Of a DNA stretch of 64,000 nt, positions 22,601 through 34,565 are shown piece by piece. This stretch comes from Sthenelais limicola. Lineage: Eukaryota > Annelida > Polychaeta > Phyllodocida > Sigalionidae. The stretch is from contig OW804094.1 in the NCBI GenBank assembly GCA_942159475.1, positions 132,356,755-132,420,754 on the forward strand, read 5' to 3'. Numbering within the stretch: the stretch's first letter is position 1; the number at the start of each line of letters is the position of its first letter. The position numbers and the translations under genes were made by a program. The notes under the pieces were generated by a model, which worked only from the letters and a program-made list of their open reading frames with translations, did not search any database and was not told the DNA's origin.

Positions 22601-25600
22601 AATAGGCTAGGACACCAAAGTAATCTTTGATTGTACCACCTTCACCCCTGAAGAAGAGAGCAAAGCTCTCGAAACGTTGGGAATAAATAAAAGGAACATC
22701 TAAAATTTCAAATCGACATTCTTCCACAGTCTACCAAACATTCACGTGGCCCCTCTACTTTACCAGTTAGTAGTGAAAACTCCCCAAAGTAATCTTTGTA
22801 GTCATTTTTATTGGGCGGTATCGTGTCCAATTTTCTATTTAATTTACATGCGATATCATCACTCCCACGCCGTTTCTATATACAGTAATAGAAGACTAGT
22901 CGTCTACGTTCGTGAGTATTGATACGTATCATCTTAAACCCAATGAGGCTATAAAATGATTTCCATTAGTGGAAAGAAATTATTATTACATTCTCTATTG
23001 GTATTGTTACAAAATTCAAGAGTTGGTGAATAGAGAAAAGGCGTTACGTACCAGTTGGAACCTTGTAAGATACTTCTTCCACCATAACTTTTCTCTAAGG
23101 GATGGAATTGCTGACAAACCGTAGTAAAGATACATCACAACATGAACTAATGCATTGATACTAGCGCCAAACCATGCTGAAAAATGAAATTGATAAGTTC
23201 ATGATACAGATAAGCAATAATATATGTAAGCTCAAAGCACACTGTGGTTAATATAAAAAATACCCAAACATTTGTTGGATTAATCAGATTTTATTTCAGC
23301 AAAGAAATTGTGGTAAGGAACATTATTTTCAGAATTTGCTGAAATATCCTCTATTTAATACAGAAGCATACATAGGAAACGTATAATACTATATCAGATC
23401 CCTTTTTGTCATTTATTCAAAACATAGAATTCGTACAAATTTAGATGCAGCGCTTTAATCCGACTTCAATTAGTATGTTTTCAAAAAGATATAAGATGTA
23501 TGGGCCTTAAATGGAATAAAAAAAAAAAAAAAAAAAATTAAAATATTTTGAGTACGTATGTTGGATAATACTTACTGTAACCACCAGGTATAAACATCAT
23601 CACCCACCACCAAATATTGAACATGGAGACGTGGTGGTAAACGTGAAGGAAGGTTATCTGATTGTTTTTCTTTCGCAGCACCATCAATATTGTGTCCATA
23701 AACTCAATCAATTTTGAGAAAAAGTACCACCAAAACACATTGGCAACCTTCAAGAAAATTAACAAATCTATATTAATTCCAAGGGGTGTAAATAAGTTAT
23801 AACAATTCAATAATAAATTAATGAAACTAGAAAGCCAGTCCGGGGCAGAACTCAAAAGTCCAAAATGATGTAAATACATATTACGGTATCACAGAGATTT
23901 TCAAAAGCATGTTCATTTAAGAGAAGATCTTTATGTTAGTACTGAATGCAATATCTCACCCTGAGTTCAGCGGGATTTTTAGGCGTTTCTTCGGAGTATG
24001 GATCGCAAATGTAGGTATAACCTGCACTGTAAGTACTTAGCACCATCTGGTGGGGAAAAAAGGAAATTGTCACAACCAAGCACGGTTCTAGTAGAGGAGG
24101 ATTATTTAGGAGATGCTTTGCTATAAACAGGAATACATTCTTTAAAACGGAACGGGAACGAGTAACGTTTTTAAATGGATTTGGTTTCAAACATTTGGTC
24201 AAGTGATAGATAATTAAAAGTCACGTAGTTAGCCAGGTGTATACATCTGGGGGAATGTAAATTAGATTAAATTATTTGGACCTGATTCGCGACCATCAGT
24301 AAGTTATATTTCTGGGGCAGCAGACTGGTAGAACTGTATAGTAAAGTGGGACCTGAGGGAAACCAACAAACTGTTTTAAATAGATGCAATGAATATGGTA
24401 TGTGTATGTAATACTACACCATTCTATTTACCTCAACCGTCATGTAGAGGGAGAGGACCACGAGGGAGAGGTTGTAGAACACGAGGAAAGACTGTAGTTT
24501 GAAGGGTTCTCGTTTGGCCATAAATTTGGGTCCGAAAAGGACGAACGCAACGTAGGCAACAGATAGGACCCAAACATAGATAGGGTTTCTCCAAAGCAGC
24601 AGCCAGTCCCGCGTACGTGGATCTAGATAATGTTAATTAAAGAAGAAATAATTAAATGAAGAACGCTATCAAAGACTATTTGTGCATGGGAAAACTAATT
24701 CCTTATAAAATCCCGCATTTGATAACCGTATCGTTTGTACTAACAAAAGACCAATACACATAGTGAAAAACTAGCGTCTGAGCGTGGTTCTTTCAATATT
24801 TATACGTACACTTTTTACCGATCGAGCAAGAGGAGATGATACAAAGTCGATCAATCGATCAAGGGTTATGCTGAGCACACGTCCCAGACCAATACATGAT
24901 AGGACATGTCTATAGCATATAAATAACTGATCAAAAGAGAGACCATATATACTAGGCTTACACTATAGGGTGTAGGCCTAGAATATAGGCTAAACTCGAC
25001 TTTGATTTAGGAAACATAATGTTAACGCTACAAAGAAAAAGGCTCATGACACTCAAGAAACATAATCCAATAAGTAATTATCCAATTAATCAATCTCTTA
25101 AAGGATGATCATTTTTTATCTTCATTTACTACAGGTATTTCAGATGAACCAAGCGAAATATTAAAACTATGCGTAAATTGACAGATGAACGTCCGTATGG
25201 GCAGCTGTAATAGTTGGTCCACTAACAAGACTCTTGAAGAGGTATATCAGTAATTGATGTCTGTGAACCTTTGATAACAGTTACAACACAGAACAAAATG
25301 AATCGGTTTCTTCTATTTAAAAAATCTTTTAAACAATATTAACTGAGAATGCAAGGGGTATTTGATTGGCATGCTTTTGTTTCTGGATAGCAGTTGTTAG
25401 CATTTCCACCAACATTGCTCTTTTCCCCAAGATAAACCGTTTAGGTGCCGCCCAATGAGGGCACGTACATGGGAGGGTGATTAGTCAGTCATAGGGGAGC
25501 ATCATTGATCTCTCAGGATTTGAGTGATCCTCGGGAGTTGAATCCAGACACAGCAATTATCAGAGGACTGGTACAAGGAAGATTGCACTGAGAGCGGTCT

Positions 25601-26568
25601 TGGAGCTTGATCTATATACGTTATAGTATTCATTGTTTTTACCTTGTTTTACTATACATATATATATGCTGTTAGGTATTCAATGACCCCATAGACATGA
25701 ATTTATTGATATTATTAAGTCTAGGATCATTCACAATCTCTTGGGGAAGTAAAAAAAGTCGTCATTTATGCTCAGTGTTATTACAGCTGAACACAGAAAT
25801 TAAAAATTAAGCAGAATGTTAATATTCATATTCTTAAATGAAAGAAATGGGGTGCCTATCCCCCTAGACCTAAATTAATATTTACTTGTTTATATTAATG
25901 CATCCATAAGGTCAGAAAGATCAGCAAAATGCTGTGGGTAGGCAAATATGTCGCCGTTATGCTGCATATAATTTTAATGCTATTTTCTCAGAATATAAGT
26001 TAGATCGATAGCAATAATTGTTATATCTATGTTACGTCTGCATTTAGCCCAATCAACGACTGCAATAGCATTTTTTATCATGGGAGAAAGCTGTGCTATG
26101 ACAGTAAATAAAGCAAAAGGTCGCCGTTCATGTTTAACTTATAATTTCTAATACATCATTTGCCTTGATTTGATAATGGAAACAACGATCCTATACCTGT
26201 GTAGCTATAGGATCGTTGATGGAAATCACCAATGAAATCTCATTTCATAAAATAATATGAATATCTAAGATTTTTTTGAAAAACAATTTTACATACTAAA
26301 TTTGGGGCAAATTCTCCCATTGGGGAGAATTGACTATGTATACGTATTACCACGCCCCGGCTCCGAGAATCTGACAAGAAAACATACACTGACGCAATCA
26401 GCTTCCAAATCAGCATGATTTCATGCAGTAGGCATCGGAAGATTGGCAATCTATCAATATAGGGAATCCATTGTTTTAGAAATTCATGAGATTGTAATAC
26501 TTACCGGCGTTTGGCAGTGCATCTTCATATTGCTGGACAAGGTCGGATACGATAGGGATATGCATCAT
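19303..26568 (-). CDS. Very-long-chain fatty-acid elongase, ELOVL2/5-like (3-ketoacyl-CoA synthase)
   Basis: Six coding exons, read 26568-26505, 24622-24432, 24046-23960, 23747-23576, 23176-23052 and 19611-19303: 948 bases, 315 residues plus stop, phases matching throughout. ELOVL enzymes in the endoplasmic reticulum condense malonyl-CoA with long acyl-CoA, the rate-limiting step of elongation. Family motifs present: DPRTRDW near the start, KLIEFMDT (126-133), the HVYHH histidine box (149-153), [12 protein letters not shown] (179-190) and TRFQLIQ (209-215). Several hydrophobic segments fit a multi-pass protein. Gln five residues before the box, WWKKYLT and the IGYMVSM...FYIQAY helix point to the ELOVL2/5 branch, though ELOVL4 is not excluded. 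The tail is rich in Asn-Gly-Thr and ends PKTE, lacking a canonical KKxx retrieval signal. The first coding exon begins after an acceptor, so a 5' UTR exon lies upstream. Confidence 0.93.
20352..20378. repeat. Perfect 11-bp hairpin
   Basis: AGTGATAATTG, loop GGTAT, then the exact complement. Nearby TAATTAG/CTAATTG words are similar, so the hairpin may belong to a locally amplified AT-rich unit. It lies in the long last intron of the elongase. Confidence 0.7.
20501..20808 (+). repeat. 52-bp direct repeats about 0.2 kb apart
   Basis: The 52 bases at 20501-20552 (TAAGGATCACACCAAG...) recur without visible change at 20757-20808, flanking about 204 bases with a GC-richer block. Exact repeats of this size indicate a recent duplication or the ends of a small element; TG...CA ends and primer-binding sites typical of LTRs were not seen. 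Confidence 0.8.
21195..22298 (+). repeat. Three clustered direct copies of a ~175-bp repeat
   Basis: Copies at 21195-21370, 21650-21822 and 22126-22298 share ACAGT(A)AGTTTC, ATATCTTCCTTATTTAAATA, then a block ending AAAGCATGC, then AATGTATTTCGAGTA, AATAGCG, GGGAGC and CGCGATATG. The third copy is the most diverged. The spacers do not obviously match, so this is a cluster, not a strict tandem array. Confidence 0.75.
22412..22471. repeat. Three-way cruciform (nested GC hairpins)
   Basis: An 11-bp outer stem (TAAGGTTTCCC with its exact complement at 22461-22471) encloses two hairpins with TTC loops: AGCGCC/GGCGCT (22429-22443, extended by GTAC/GTAC) and CGCC/GGCG (22449-22459). Unlike the AT-rich surroundings it is GC-rich. 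A hammerhead-like core lies immediately downstream on the plus map (22483-22509, minus strand). Confidence 0.75.
22483..22509 (-). ncRNA. Hammerhead-ribozyme-like core (partial)
   Basis: On the minus strand CTGATGA is followed by a short stem GGGT/GCCC with a CCCAATA loop and then GAAA, the conserved catalytic core order of a hammerhead. I could not find convincing stems I and III or a cleavage triplet, so activity is doubtful. Confidence 0.3.
22615..22798 (+). mobile_element. Short Penelope-like insertion with hammerhead-like motif and 15-bp target duplication
   Basis: A perfect 15-bp direct repeat, CCAAAGTAATCTTTG, at 22615-22629 and 22784-22798 flanks a 154-bp insert. Near its 5' end is CTGAAGA (22648), a 6-bp stem GAGAGC/GCTCTC with AAA loop (22656-22670) and GAAACG (22671-22676), then GAATAAATAAAAGG. 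This order (CTGANGA, stem II, GAAAC, then A-rich tail) matches hammerhead-like terminal motifs of Penelope-like retroelements. It has no coding capacity, so it is probably a severely 5'-truncated copy or a non-autonomous relative. It lies within the last elongase intron. Confidence 0.65.
23576..23747 (-). CDS. Elongase catalytic exon (histidine box)
   Basis: Starts phase 0 with [10 protein letters not shown], contains SKLIEFMDT and [10 protein letters not shown], and ends MMFIPGGY in phase 1 at a consensus GTAAGT donor. The HxxHH box coordinates the catalytic reaction and is intact. A poly(A) tract of about 20 bases lies just past the donor in the intron. Confidence 0.93.
23960..24046 (-). 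CDS. Elongase third coding exon
   Basis: A 29-codon phase 0-0 exon, [20 protein letters not shown] then TPKNPAELR, matching the lumenal segment before the WWY helix in the family. I chose the upstream acceptor (CCCCACCAG) because it gives phase 0 to match the preceding exon; the alternative acceptor 20 bases further on would break the frame. Confidence 0.85.
24432..24622 (-). CDS. Elongase second coding exon
   Basis: Phase 1 start, phase 0 end. Encodes (D)[10 protein letters not shown], a first membrane helix, the [14 protein letters not shown] loop that is strongly conserved in ELOVL proteins, and a second helix ending SLYMTVE. Confidence 0.92.
26183..26218. repeat. Perfect 13-bp hairpin in elongase intron 1
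   Basis: CAACGATCCTATA (26183-26195), a 10-base loop, then its exact complement (26206-26218). It is intronic and no protein or known RNA is associated with it. Confidence 0.75.
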
Positions 26569-26570
26569 GG
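26505..26570 (-). CDS. Elongase first coding exon
   Basis: Preceded by a TTTCAG acceptor, so a 5' UTR intron exists. Two adjacent ATGs occur (26568 and 26565); the first is taken as start. It encodes [20 protein letters not shown] then A and splits an Asp codon at a consensus GTAAGT donor, giving the DPR motif across the junction. Confidence 0.85.
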
Positions 26571-28564
26571 CTGAAATGACAAAATAAAAAACCAATTTAT
26601 TTCTCCGATTCAATAGATCATCTCTATAGCCCAAGTATTATGTGCGCGAACTAGAACGATGGCGTTGAAGATAATATCAAGAGAATAGCAAAATAGACTC
26701 TTCCTGGTAACATACAGCGTTCTCAGTGCAGGGGCTGCAACATGAAGCAGGCTAGCAGGCTGCATGATGAATTAAACCACCCCTCGCACACTGTAAAACC
26801 TGTATTACAAGCAGTTTTATTCAAAAAATACATTACTCTAAAGACAAGCCCAAGAACGGGTGTGTGGCTTTCGTTGAAAGAGTAATGACCGATATGGAAA
26901 ACCCCAAAGCGAAATGGAGGTAGTAATCCTGTTAGTCTCTGCTTAAGGTGTTTATAGCCTGGGGACCGTTCAAAAGGAGTGCGCAACTTTGAATATTAGC
27001 GGAACTCTTTGAAGGCAGCATGTCAAGAACCATCTTGACGACCCTCAGTTGGGTGGACACAAGTCAAAGCCATAAGCATGGCATCCTAAATCAATATGGA
27101 CAATAATCTAAGACCCCACAAGCTTTAATGGAGCATACAATCATTTCAATGGCATTATTGGTAACGTTTTTGTAAACATAGACATAGGCTGAAAATACCA
27201 TACATGTATGAGAGCTTACAATAAAATTAAAACAAACAAACAGCATGAATCTCAATTGAATTATTGATAAGACCTATGTTGAAACCCAGAAATTTGAAAA
27301 ATACACCAGTGGCTTCTATCATGGTGCGGCTTTGCATTTAAAAGAGGTGTGGCTTCTAATACATGTTTTACGGTAGCATAAAGGAAGCCAGAAGGGTTGC
27401 CCGCGTAACAACAGTGATCACTGGGTAGAGATAAACTCGGCCCTTGATTACCAAGCACTTCATCGTCAGCATGAACATTATCGTGACTGTATTTATTAAC
27501 TATAGGTTTCTTCAACAACTCAGGATAAGTTCAACCTATCTATAGTTAATTATATTAAAGAAAATACCTTAATATTAAATTAGATTCAATTAGTTGCTTC
27601 CTTGAGGGGGAGGCCAGGGTTATGGTATAGGGTAGAATTCATACAGAGTTCAGAGAACGATGGGTCCAGATATGTGATGTGTTACAGGAAAATGAGTCAC
27701 AAGTCGCAAAAATAATATTTTTCAATGTGTTTTATTCACAAGATCTCTTTGTAGGAATGTTCTCATCTTTAGGGTGTGTACCGGTTAACGTTGTTTGAAT
27801 GCATTCATCAAATGTCAAGACTGTGTATTAAATGATTTATGGCCTTGTATTTCTAAGGTAATCCTATGGAGTATATTTTTATCTACTTTACTAGTAGCTG
27901 TCCGCCTAGAAATATTGCAAACTTTTTTGTTCAAAAATAAGAATATCAAATTTAATATATAGAAGTACTTATTGAATGTCCTAATGTTTACCATCATTAG
28001 AATCGGCATGATCTCATCTTTTCAAATATGAAGGTATCTCAAAATCCATTTTTTTTCCGACTTCTGATTCATTTTCCTGTAACACATCACGTATATTAAA
28101 TGTAGCACAAGCACAAATGCAATATCAATAATAGAGGAGGAGAATGTAGTGGATATGAATTTGAACCCTGGTTATATCTGATATATAATCGCGGGTATTG
28201 ATACTGGTATTAATTAAACGAGAGGAGCTTGACCAGAAAGCCCGACAGTCCAACTATATATTCGTGGGGGATGGACAATATAAATCTGAGATAATTGTGG
28301 GACATTGTCGTGAGGGCCGTATTTTCGAATGGCAGGTTAACGTCCATGAGACCCTTGAGCATCATGACTCGGGAGAAAATCAACTTTGACCTTTCTCCAT
28401 AAAATCATTTTACTCAAGAGAGGAATGCCAAGGAAAATTAAACAAGGCATGCACTTCGCTCTGATTCTTCAAGTCTGGACAGTATTTAACCTTTGCCTGT
28501 TGCTACCTACCTTAAAGCAAGGCCATGATAAGACGCGGTAATGTGCAAAACTAACTTTTCAAAA

Positions 28565-28665
28565 CATCTGTTCGGTTATGTTGAACTGCGTTTTGAATCT
28601 AATTCATGTGTTAAATGTGGGTTATTTGAGAGGATTGGTAATGTGGGTTATTTGAGAGGATTGGT
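28565..28665 (+). repeat. Diverged repeat with internal 26-bp tandem duplication
   Basis: Relative of the repeat at 14870-14956. The unit AATGTGGGTTATTTGAGAGG plus ATTGGT is present twice head to tail (28614-28639 and 28640-28665), identical between the two. Confidence 0.7.
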
Positions 28666-28681
28666 AAGGCAATTTTGTTGA

Positions 28682-28693
28682 CCCCCCCCCCCC
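28682..28693 (+). repeat. Poly-C tract (12)
   Basis: Uninterrupted run of C following TTGA. One of seven poly-G or poly-C tracts of 11 or more in the window. Confidence 0.9.
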
Positions 28694-31021
28694 TAACGGT
28701 GACCCGTATAAACAAGAGATTAATAGATGTTGTGCTTTGGTATATATGTAGAAGTGTTATGTCCATATTCTCTACATATTAAGAAGCTGACAGAACAATA
28801 CAATGAACTGTGCAATAAAACTATCAGGAACCAGTGGGAGACCACCGTCAAGGTGACCTGTGGTAGTCATGCAATTAATCACTCAATTACATTTATATAT
28901 TGTTTAATGTACTGCCATCATGAATTTAAAAAATGAATTTTAAAAGAACAACTTTACTGACGATATATGAACGTGTATGGCACGACGTGTATAGTTATTG
29001 TTGTTAAAAAAAGATTTCCAAGCATAGTATTCTATAATGGAGGGAAGGAAGCGGACGGGGTGGGTTAAAAGGGGGAGAATAGTTATGGCCCGATGAAAAA
29101 AGTCAGTGCTCCAAATTAATGGAAATAACACAGAATAAAGGACAATATAAAATAATACGGTCAATGGAAATTTGATAGTCTAGGTATATATATAAACGGA
29201 TAACTCCTCGCTTTTGATGCAAGTGTTGTAGGTCTAGTGGCAGAATTATGAAATGGTCATCCGCGCATTAAATCTTTGATTTCATACCACGTTTCGTCCG
29301 ACACGACTTGGGCAACATGATCAGTCAACTATTTATTTAACAGTGGCAGTACGTTCAAGGGAAAAGAAGGAGGAACAGCGCTTCTGTTTGTTGGATAACA
29401 CCTGATCAAGCTAATTGAGCGAAAGATGATCGACTCGCACCGTAAAAACAAGTAGCCATGTTGTACAATATCCCTAACGGAGTTAGGACCAGAATCAATG
29501 GTCCTTCACACACACTTTTACATATACACAATCCCACGAAATGACACGGGATTCTTTAACTCGCTAAGTAATTGCGATAAAAATAAACCTGTACAATTAT
29601 TCGTGATGGATTTGTGAAAATGATTTATTTAGACGAATCAAGCACACTTCCTTCCCCCGTAAAAGCTACCATGCAACTGAAGAACGTCACATTCTCCAGA
29701 CGTGGGTTACTAAAGACCTCATTCGTAACCGTGATGATGTCCAGGTGACATCACAAGGGGTTCTTTGGTTATTTGGATATCGCATCCAAACCGTATTGAC
29801 CCCATTATTTGTTTTAACAAGAATTAGTTAACAGTGATCAGTTTTCATTTATTTATTTCCGGTTCATGCAGAAGATTGTGTTTCCAAGGGAAACAAAGAT
29901 GGATGTCAGTTAAATGTAAATGTTAAATGTAATGTTGGTCCCTTTAACACCTTTGCATCTTACTTCTCAACCTGCCACTTTAATTCACACATGGTTTACC
30001 CTTTAATTCACACCTAAACGCCATCCCTTCCCTCTCCCAGCCATAACCAGCATGATTCTGATCCCATCTGCTGATATCAGAATCAACAGATTCTTCACAC
30101 TGATATCCAGGATGGGAGGAGCCAAGATGCTATCAATAATTGACAGACATCACCCCAATCTATTTAGATTGATGTTATCTCCTTCTTCCCAGTGAAGAGT
30201 TCACTGGTTTGGCACTACATGGTTTTGCTAATAATAGCTCGTCAGACCACCGGCATCGATCAGGATGTCAGTGGGGGATGTTATGAATGGATCTCTATTC
30301 TTCGAGAAAAATAAAGAAATTCCAGAGTTGTGTATGTATGTATATTGTTTATTTCCGAAGACAGTACATGATAAACGTATAGATAATTTACATCGGAAAT
30401 GGGTCGGTCCTCTTCTGTGGCAGCCACAGCTCTTCCAGGGGGTCCCTTAGACTAGACTTTTAAGTTACAATTACCGGTATACAGGGGTATAAAGTGACTA
30501 ATTACCTACACTACTGCAATGGGATGCACTAGCTATATCTTCATCAAGGTGTGACTCATGGTATTGAGTTTCCTTGTGTATAATTTTTTGTGGACATCGT
30601 CCATTTGTTAAATTTGGGTTGATTAAGGTTTGATGGATAACAATGAGCGAAAATGGGTTGTGTGCTTATAATATAAATACAGGTAGTGTATCCCATTTTC
30701 AAAATCAGCTAGGTCCTGGCATTCTTGTGGACACTGCGTTGACTGCTGTTTATATATTTTACATTCTTTAGATGTTATGATGAGTAGAGGGTCTAGATGT
30801 ATGTGGGGTAACATTCTGGCGAACACTGGCCCCAATTTCCATCCACATCCTTCACAGTTGTATCCTTCACAGTAGTTAAATAGTGTTCTAGTGGTATTTA
30901 TATTTTAATCTGAAAAATTCCAACCAGGTGGAGTCATATTAGCTGCGACTCTCTAACATGGTTAGATCATGGTAGTGATAGCCTTCCTACCTGGCCATCA
31001 CTGTATGGTGGTGAGTTGGGA

Positions 31022-31033
31022 GGGGGGGGGGGG
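31022..31033 (+). repeat. Poly-G tract (12)
   Basis: Run of 12 G followed by CGGGAGGGC, so a guanine-rich stretch of more than 20 bases able in principle to form a quadruplex. Confidence 0.9.
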
Positions 31034-31378
31034 CGGGAGGGCTAGCCCCCAATGAAAATGCACCTGTAGCGAAACTACATATCCCCTTACCCCTAAACTT
31101 TGCTATCGGTTTTATGTAAAATTTTCAACGTGGCTAGATAGCTTGGTTCAAGGGGCTGAGGGACGATAGTCCGGCTTTTGGACCGTTTTCCAGGTGATTG
31201 CATGCGTCCATAATGTTTTTTTCCCGTCGGGGATATAGTTTTAATACGGTGGATCCACTTTAGCTCCAGTTCGTTCTGAATGTCTTCCAAGATGTCTCGA
31301 TCATTGCTGAAGGGCACAAACTCCAGAGTCAGAAAATTTGCATATTCCAGGTAATGATGGGTAAATGTTTCTTCATTG

Positions 31379-31438
31379 CCCTGCAGGGCTAGAATGACTA
31401 GGAGATGAGTGAAAGCAGCCCTGCGGGGCTAGAATGTT
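31379..31438 (+). repeat. Two 20-bp direct repeats 40 bp apart
   Basis: TGCCCTGCAGGGCTAGAATG and AGCCCTGCGGGGCTAGAATG, each centred on a CCTGC-GGG palindrome, are followed by a third weaker GGCCTGCGGGGGTA. A small local amplification. Confidence 0.6.
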
Positions 31439-32681
31439 GGAAGGGTTCAAGCACATAGGCCTGCGGGGGTAATTGTCCACTGGACTATATCAGCAGTTTG
31501 TTCTACGAGCTTCAGTATGAATGATGCGCTAAGAATAATGATGAAGATCGATGTCACATGTACTTTCTATCATGTTCCATTAAGGGCTGTGAAGTAATGT
31601 ACTACATCAAACAGCAATGTTCCAGAGGTAAGGACTCCTACCTATAGCACAGTAGGATAGTACCAACTACTACTAAAGACTAGTATCACCTTTTACAAGA
31701 GTATGCGGTTCTTAAAAACACTTTTCGGACAGATAGACACAAAGAGTTCGCTTTCAAATTAACCCCGGGGTGAGCACGCCTGATTGAGCAATGTACATGA
31801 CATAATAGATCTCGTGGTTGATCGAGGATGAACACAGCCGATCGATCGCACGTCAACATGTATCCATATACACCTGGCATGTATACAGCCCTGTGGTCAT
31901 TATTGTGCAATGATACACCCAAATTGGCTATATCATATTTGAATTGGGATCGACGAGGAAGAGAAGAAGGAGAGAAGAGAGAATGGGCGAGAGACAAGGT
32001 GAGGGCAGATGCGTAGAAAAAGAAGCATAGCCAGGAGCCCAGTAAAAAAGCTCGAGATCTGCTTTCGGCTAGTGTTCCGCGCCATTCTATATAACATCCA
32101 GGAACACTTTGCCAATACTATGGGATATCAATAACCTGTATAGACCAAATAATGGATGAATGACTGCTCTATGGTCCAGCGGGACCCTTCCTTATTGTAG
32201 CCCCATTTACACTAGCTGCTGGCCAACCTACGACCAATAGTTAACCACTGGTACTTCCCTATTTTTGGATATCGATAGCTTGGCGTTTTATCTGATGCTA
32301 CGGGGCTTTTCTGGAAGAACAGGAATCATTTACGATGATCTATTATGCTGGGGGCATGCTTCTAGCCAAACGTTGGCACCTTACTATGAGCGAACAGCCA
32401 ATAAGCTTGATCTTCATCCAAGGAGAGATGGGATGAAGAGGAAGAATGGTAAAAGTCAGCTGAATAGACCGCAGAAATAACCTTGAGAACCCCACCTCCG
32501 TCTGGACAACAGAGGAAAGCCTCACAAATCAAGGATTTGTTTACTTACCAGATAATCTTCAAATAAATAGATAGTCTTCTACACACAGGAGGAGCGTATG
32601 CAATGCGATATTTCTGAGTTAAAGATGTGGTTTGATGGCCTGCGATGCGAGCAAAGGATAGTGAAACGTATGGGTGGGCGT

Positions 32682-32694
32682 GGGGGGGGGGGGG
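32682..32694 (+). repeat. Poly-G tract (13)
   Basis: Run of 13 G followed by CAGGGGGAGGGGGA; strongly strand-biased guanine-rich block, potential quadruplex. Confidence 0.9.
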
Positions 32695-34437
32695 CAGGGG
32701 GAGGGGGAATATTCCGAGAGGATCCAAAGAGCAAAGTAGCATACAAGTTCAAAGTGTCAGATGCATCTTCATCTACAGAACAACATCAGCCTTCCGCGTG
32801 ATTTACACGAGTTGGAAGACAACAGAGAGCCACCACCTTATTCTTGCCACGTTAAATGTTGAGATTTCCAGTATCTTTGTAACTTTGTGAATGATAACGA
32901 AATAATCCCCAATAAAAGGCATGTGACGGAAGACTGAAAAATTGTTCAGACATACGACCCTTTTGTCAAACCAAGAACTATACACAAATAAAGGAAAGGC
33001 TGAATTTTCGAATTGTAGTAAAACTTCCGGTCATAATAAGGTTTAAAGCAAAGCCAAAATTGGGAATGATCTTTAGGGATGTTACCATTATCAGTGGATG
33101 GAGATTCGTCTATATTTATACGAATTGATGGTACTATTCCTTTTTTTTTTTATCATTTATTTGATTATCTATCTCATGTCTAATAGAAGCAGATTCGGGG
33201 AATAATTATTTCAACCATATATGCGCAGTACATATCGAATTGAATTGAATTGAAAAACGTTTTTATTTATATAGATCTATATTCAGGTACATTTTCTGGT
33301 TCACTCCATGTTTTTGTCAGTAGCATATAATAATGTATTGCAATAATATGGGAATACCTGCAATGTCTAATGCACATTGCAACTCTCAATAGATCACTCA
33401 TAGGTTTTCGGGCATTTAAGATATTTATATGTGAACATATTCCATAAATATTTTTCATTTCTTCAATTTAAATGTTCGTGAAAATCTTCCCAAGTCTACA
33501 TTACTTATCGATATTAATAGCATTGTTTAAGAACATGTGCACTTATATTCATTCATACACTGAAAGAGAAAGTACGTAAAACCGCGTGATCCAAGATCGC
33601 AGATCTAAAAATAATAAGAAAAGAAGCCCTCTTTTCCGCCGTCTACTTAAGCGCTTGGATAACACCAGCAAGAAACTGATAACTCAGATCAAAGGATGAA
33701 GCACATAGATACACCGGGCGTTCAATATTGCCAGGGAGGTTATTTTTCATGAACAGATATTTTCTAGGAGAAGCGATGGGTAATAAGGAAAAGAACCAGA
33801 AAGGAAGCGGACTGGCATACACAATCCAGAAATTATCCGACCTAACTCCTTTCTCGCTCGATTCCAGTCGATCGTTGTTGTGCTTGTACAGGAATCAATT
33901 ATTAGAGATAAGGAATTGGACCTTGTCTGTACCAAGGTCCACTATAATATCACCAGATGGGAAGCAAAGATAAGCTCTAATACATTTAGGTAAACAGAGG
34001 CTGGAAGGAAGATTACTGTTGTCTCTGCACCTCTCTACTGTCTACTGAGTGTTTGCAGTGCACCTGCACTATCACCCATTAGAGACGAACGGTACTTGTA
34101 TAGAATTGTCAGATTCAAAATTAATAATTTGAAATAAGACTTTTCTTCGGGTTAGATTGAGATGCACTATTCTCAGTAATAGTCCTGACTCAAAGTATTT
34201 AAGACATAACACATTGATACCGGTATATCGTTTATATCAAATGTTTATAAATATCATTATTAAACACCTTAATCTTCATTTTCAAGGTTGTAAAATTCAC
34301 ATTATTACAGAATATTAGTAGATGCGTGATAATTAGCAAATAAACTGCAACCGTCTACATTTAGTATTACTACAGCTTTATGTTTCAGATTTACACATTA
34401 CTATGACCACATCATTTTATATGGCTAGTATTATACA

Positions 34438-34565
34438 CAGGGTAACTAACGAGTTGGTTGAGGGAGCGTGAATCGTTGCTACGCAACTCCTGCAATATTC
34501 TAAGTGACTGAAACCGATTTAGTTAATTGTTTTATTATATATATGCTTTTAATCATATAAATAGA
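34438..34565. mobile_element. MITE-like element, copy 2 (diverged)
   Basis: Aligns with 12184-12310: GGTAAC, (A/T)AACGA, GTGAAT, a GC-richer centre, AATATTCTAA against ACATTCTAA, ACCGATTTAGTT, then TTGTTTTATTAT and TATGCT. The central inverted repeat of copy 1 is degraded here (TTGCTACGCAA remains). Confidence 0.45.

Noticed and set aside
23519..23537. The poly(A) run as the tail of a processed pseudogene
   Set aside because: It lies inside an elongase intron beside an intact exon and no retrocopy sequence abuts it.
24026..24046. An alternative acceptor for the third elongase exon at 24026
   Set aside because: It would start in phase 2 while the previous exon ends in phase 0; the upstream acceptor restores the frame and has a better pyrimidine tract.
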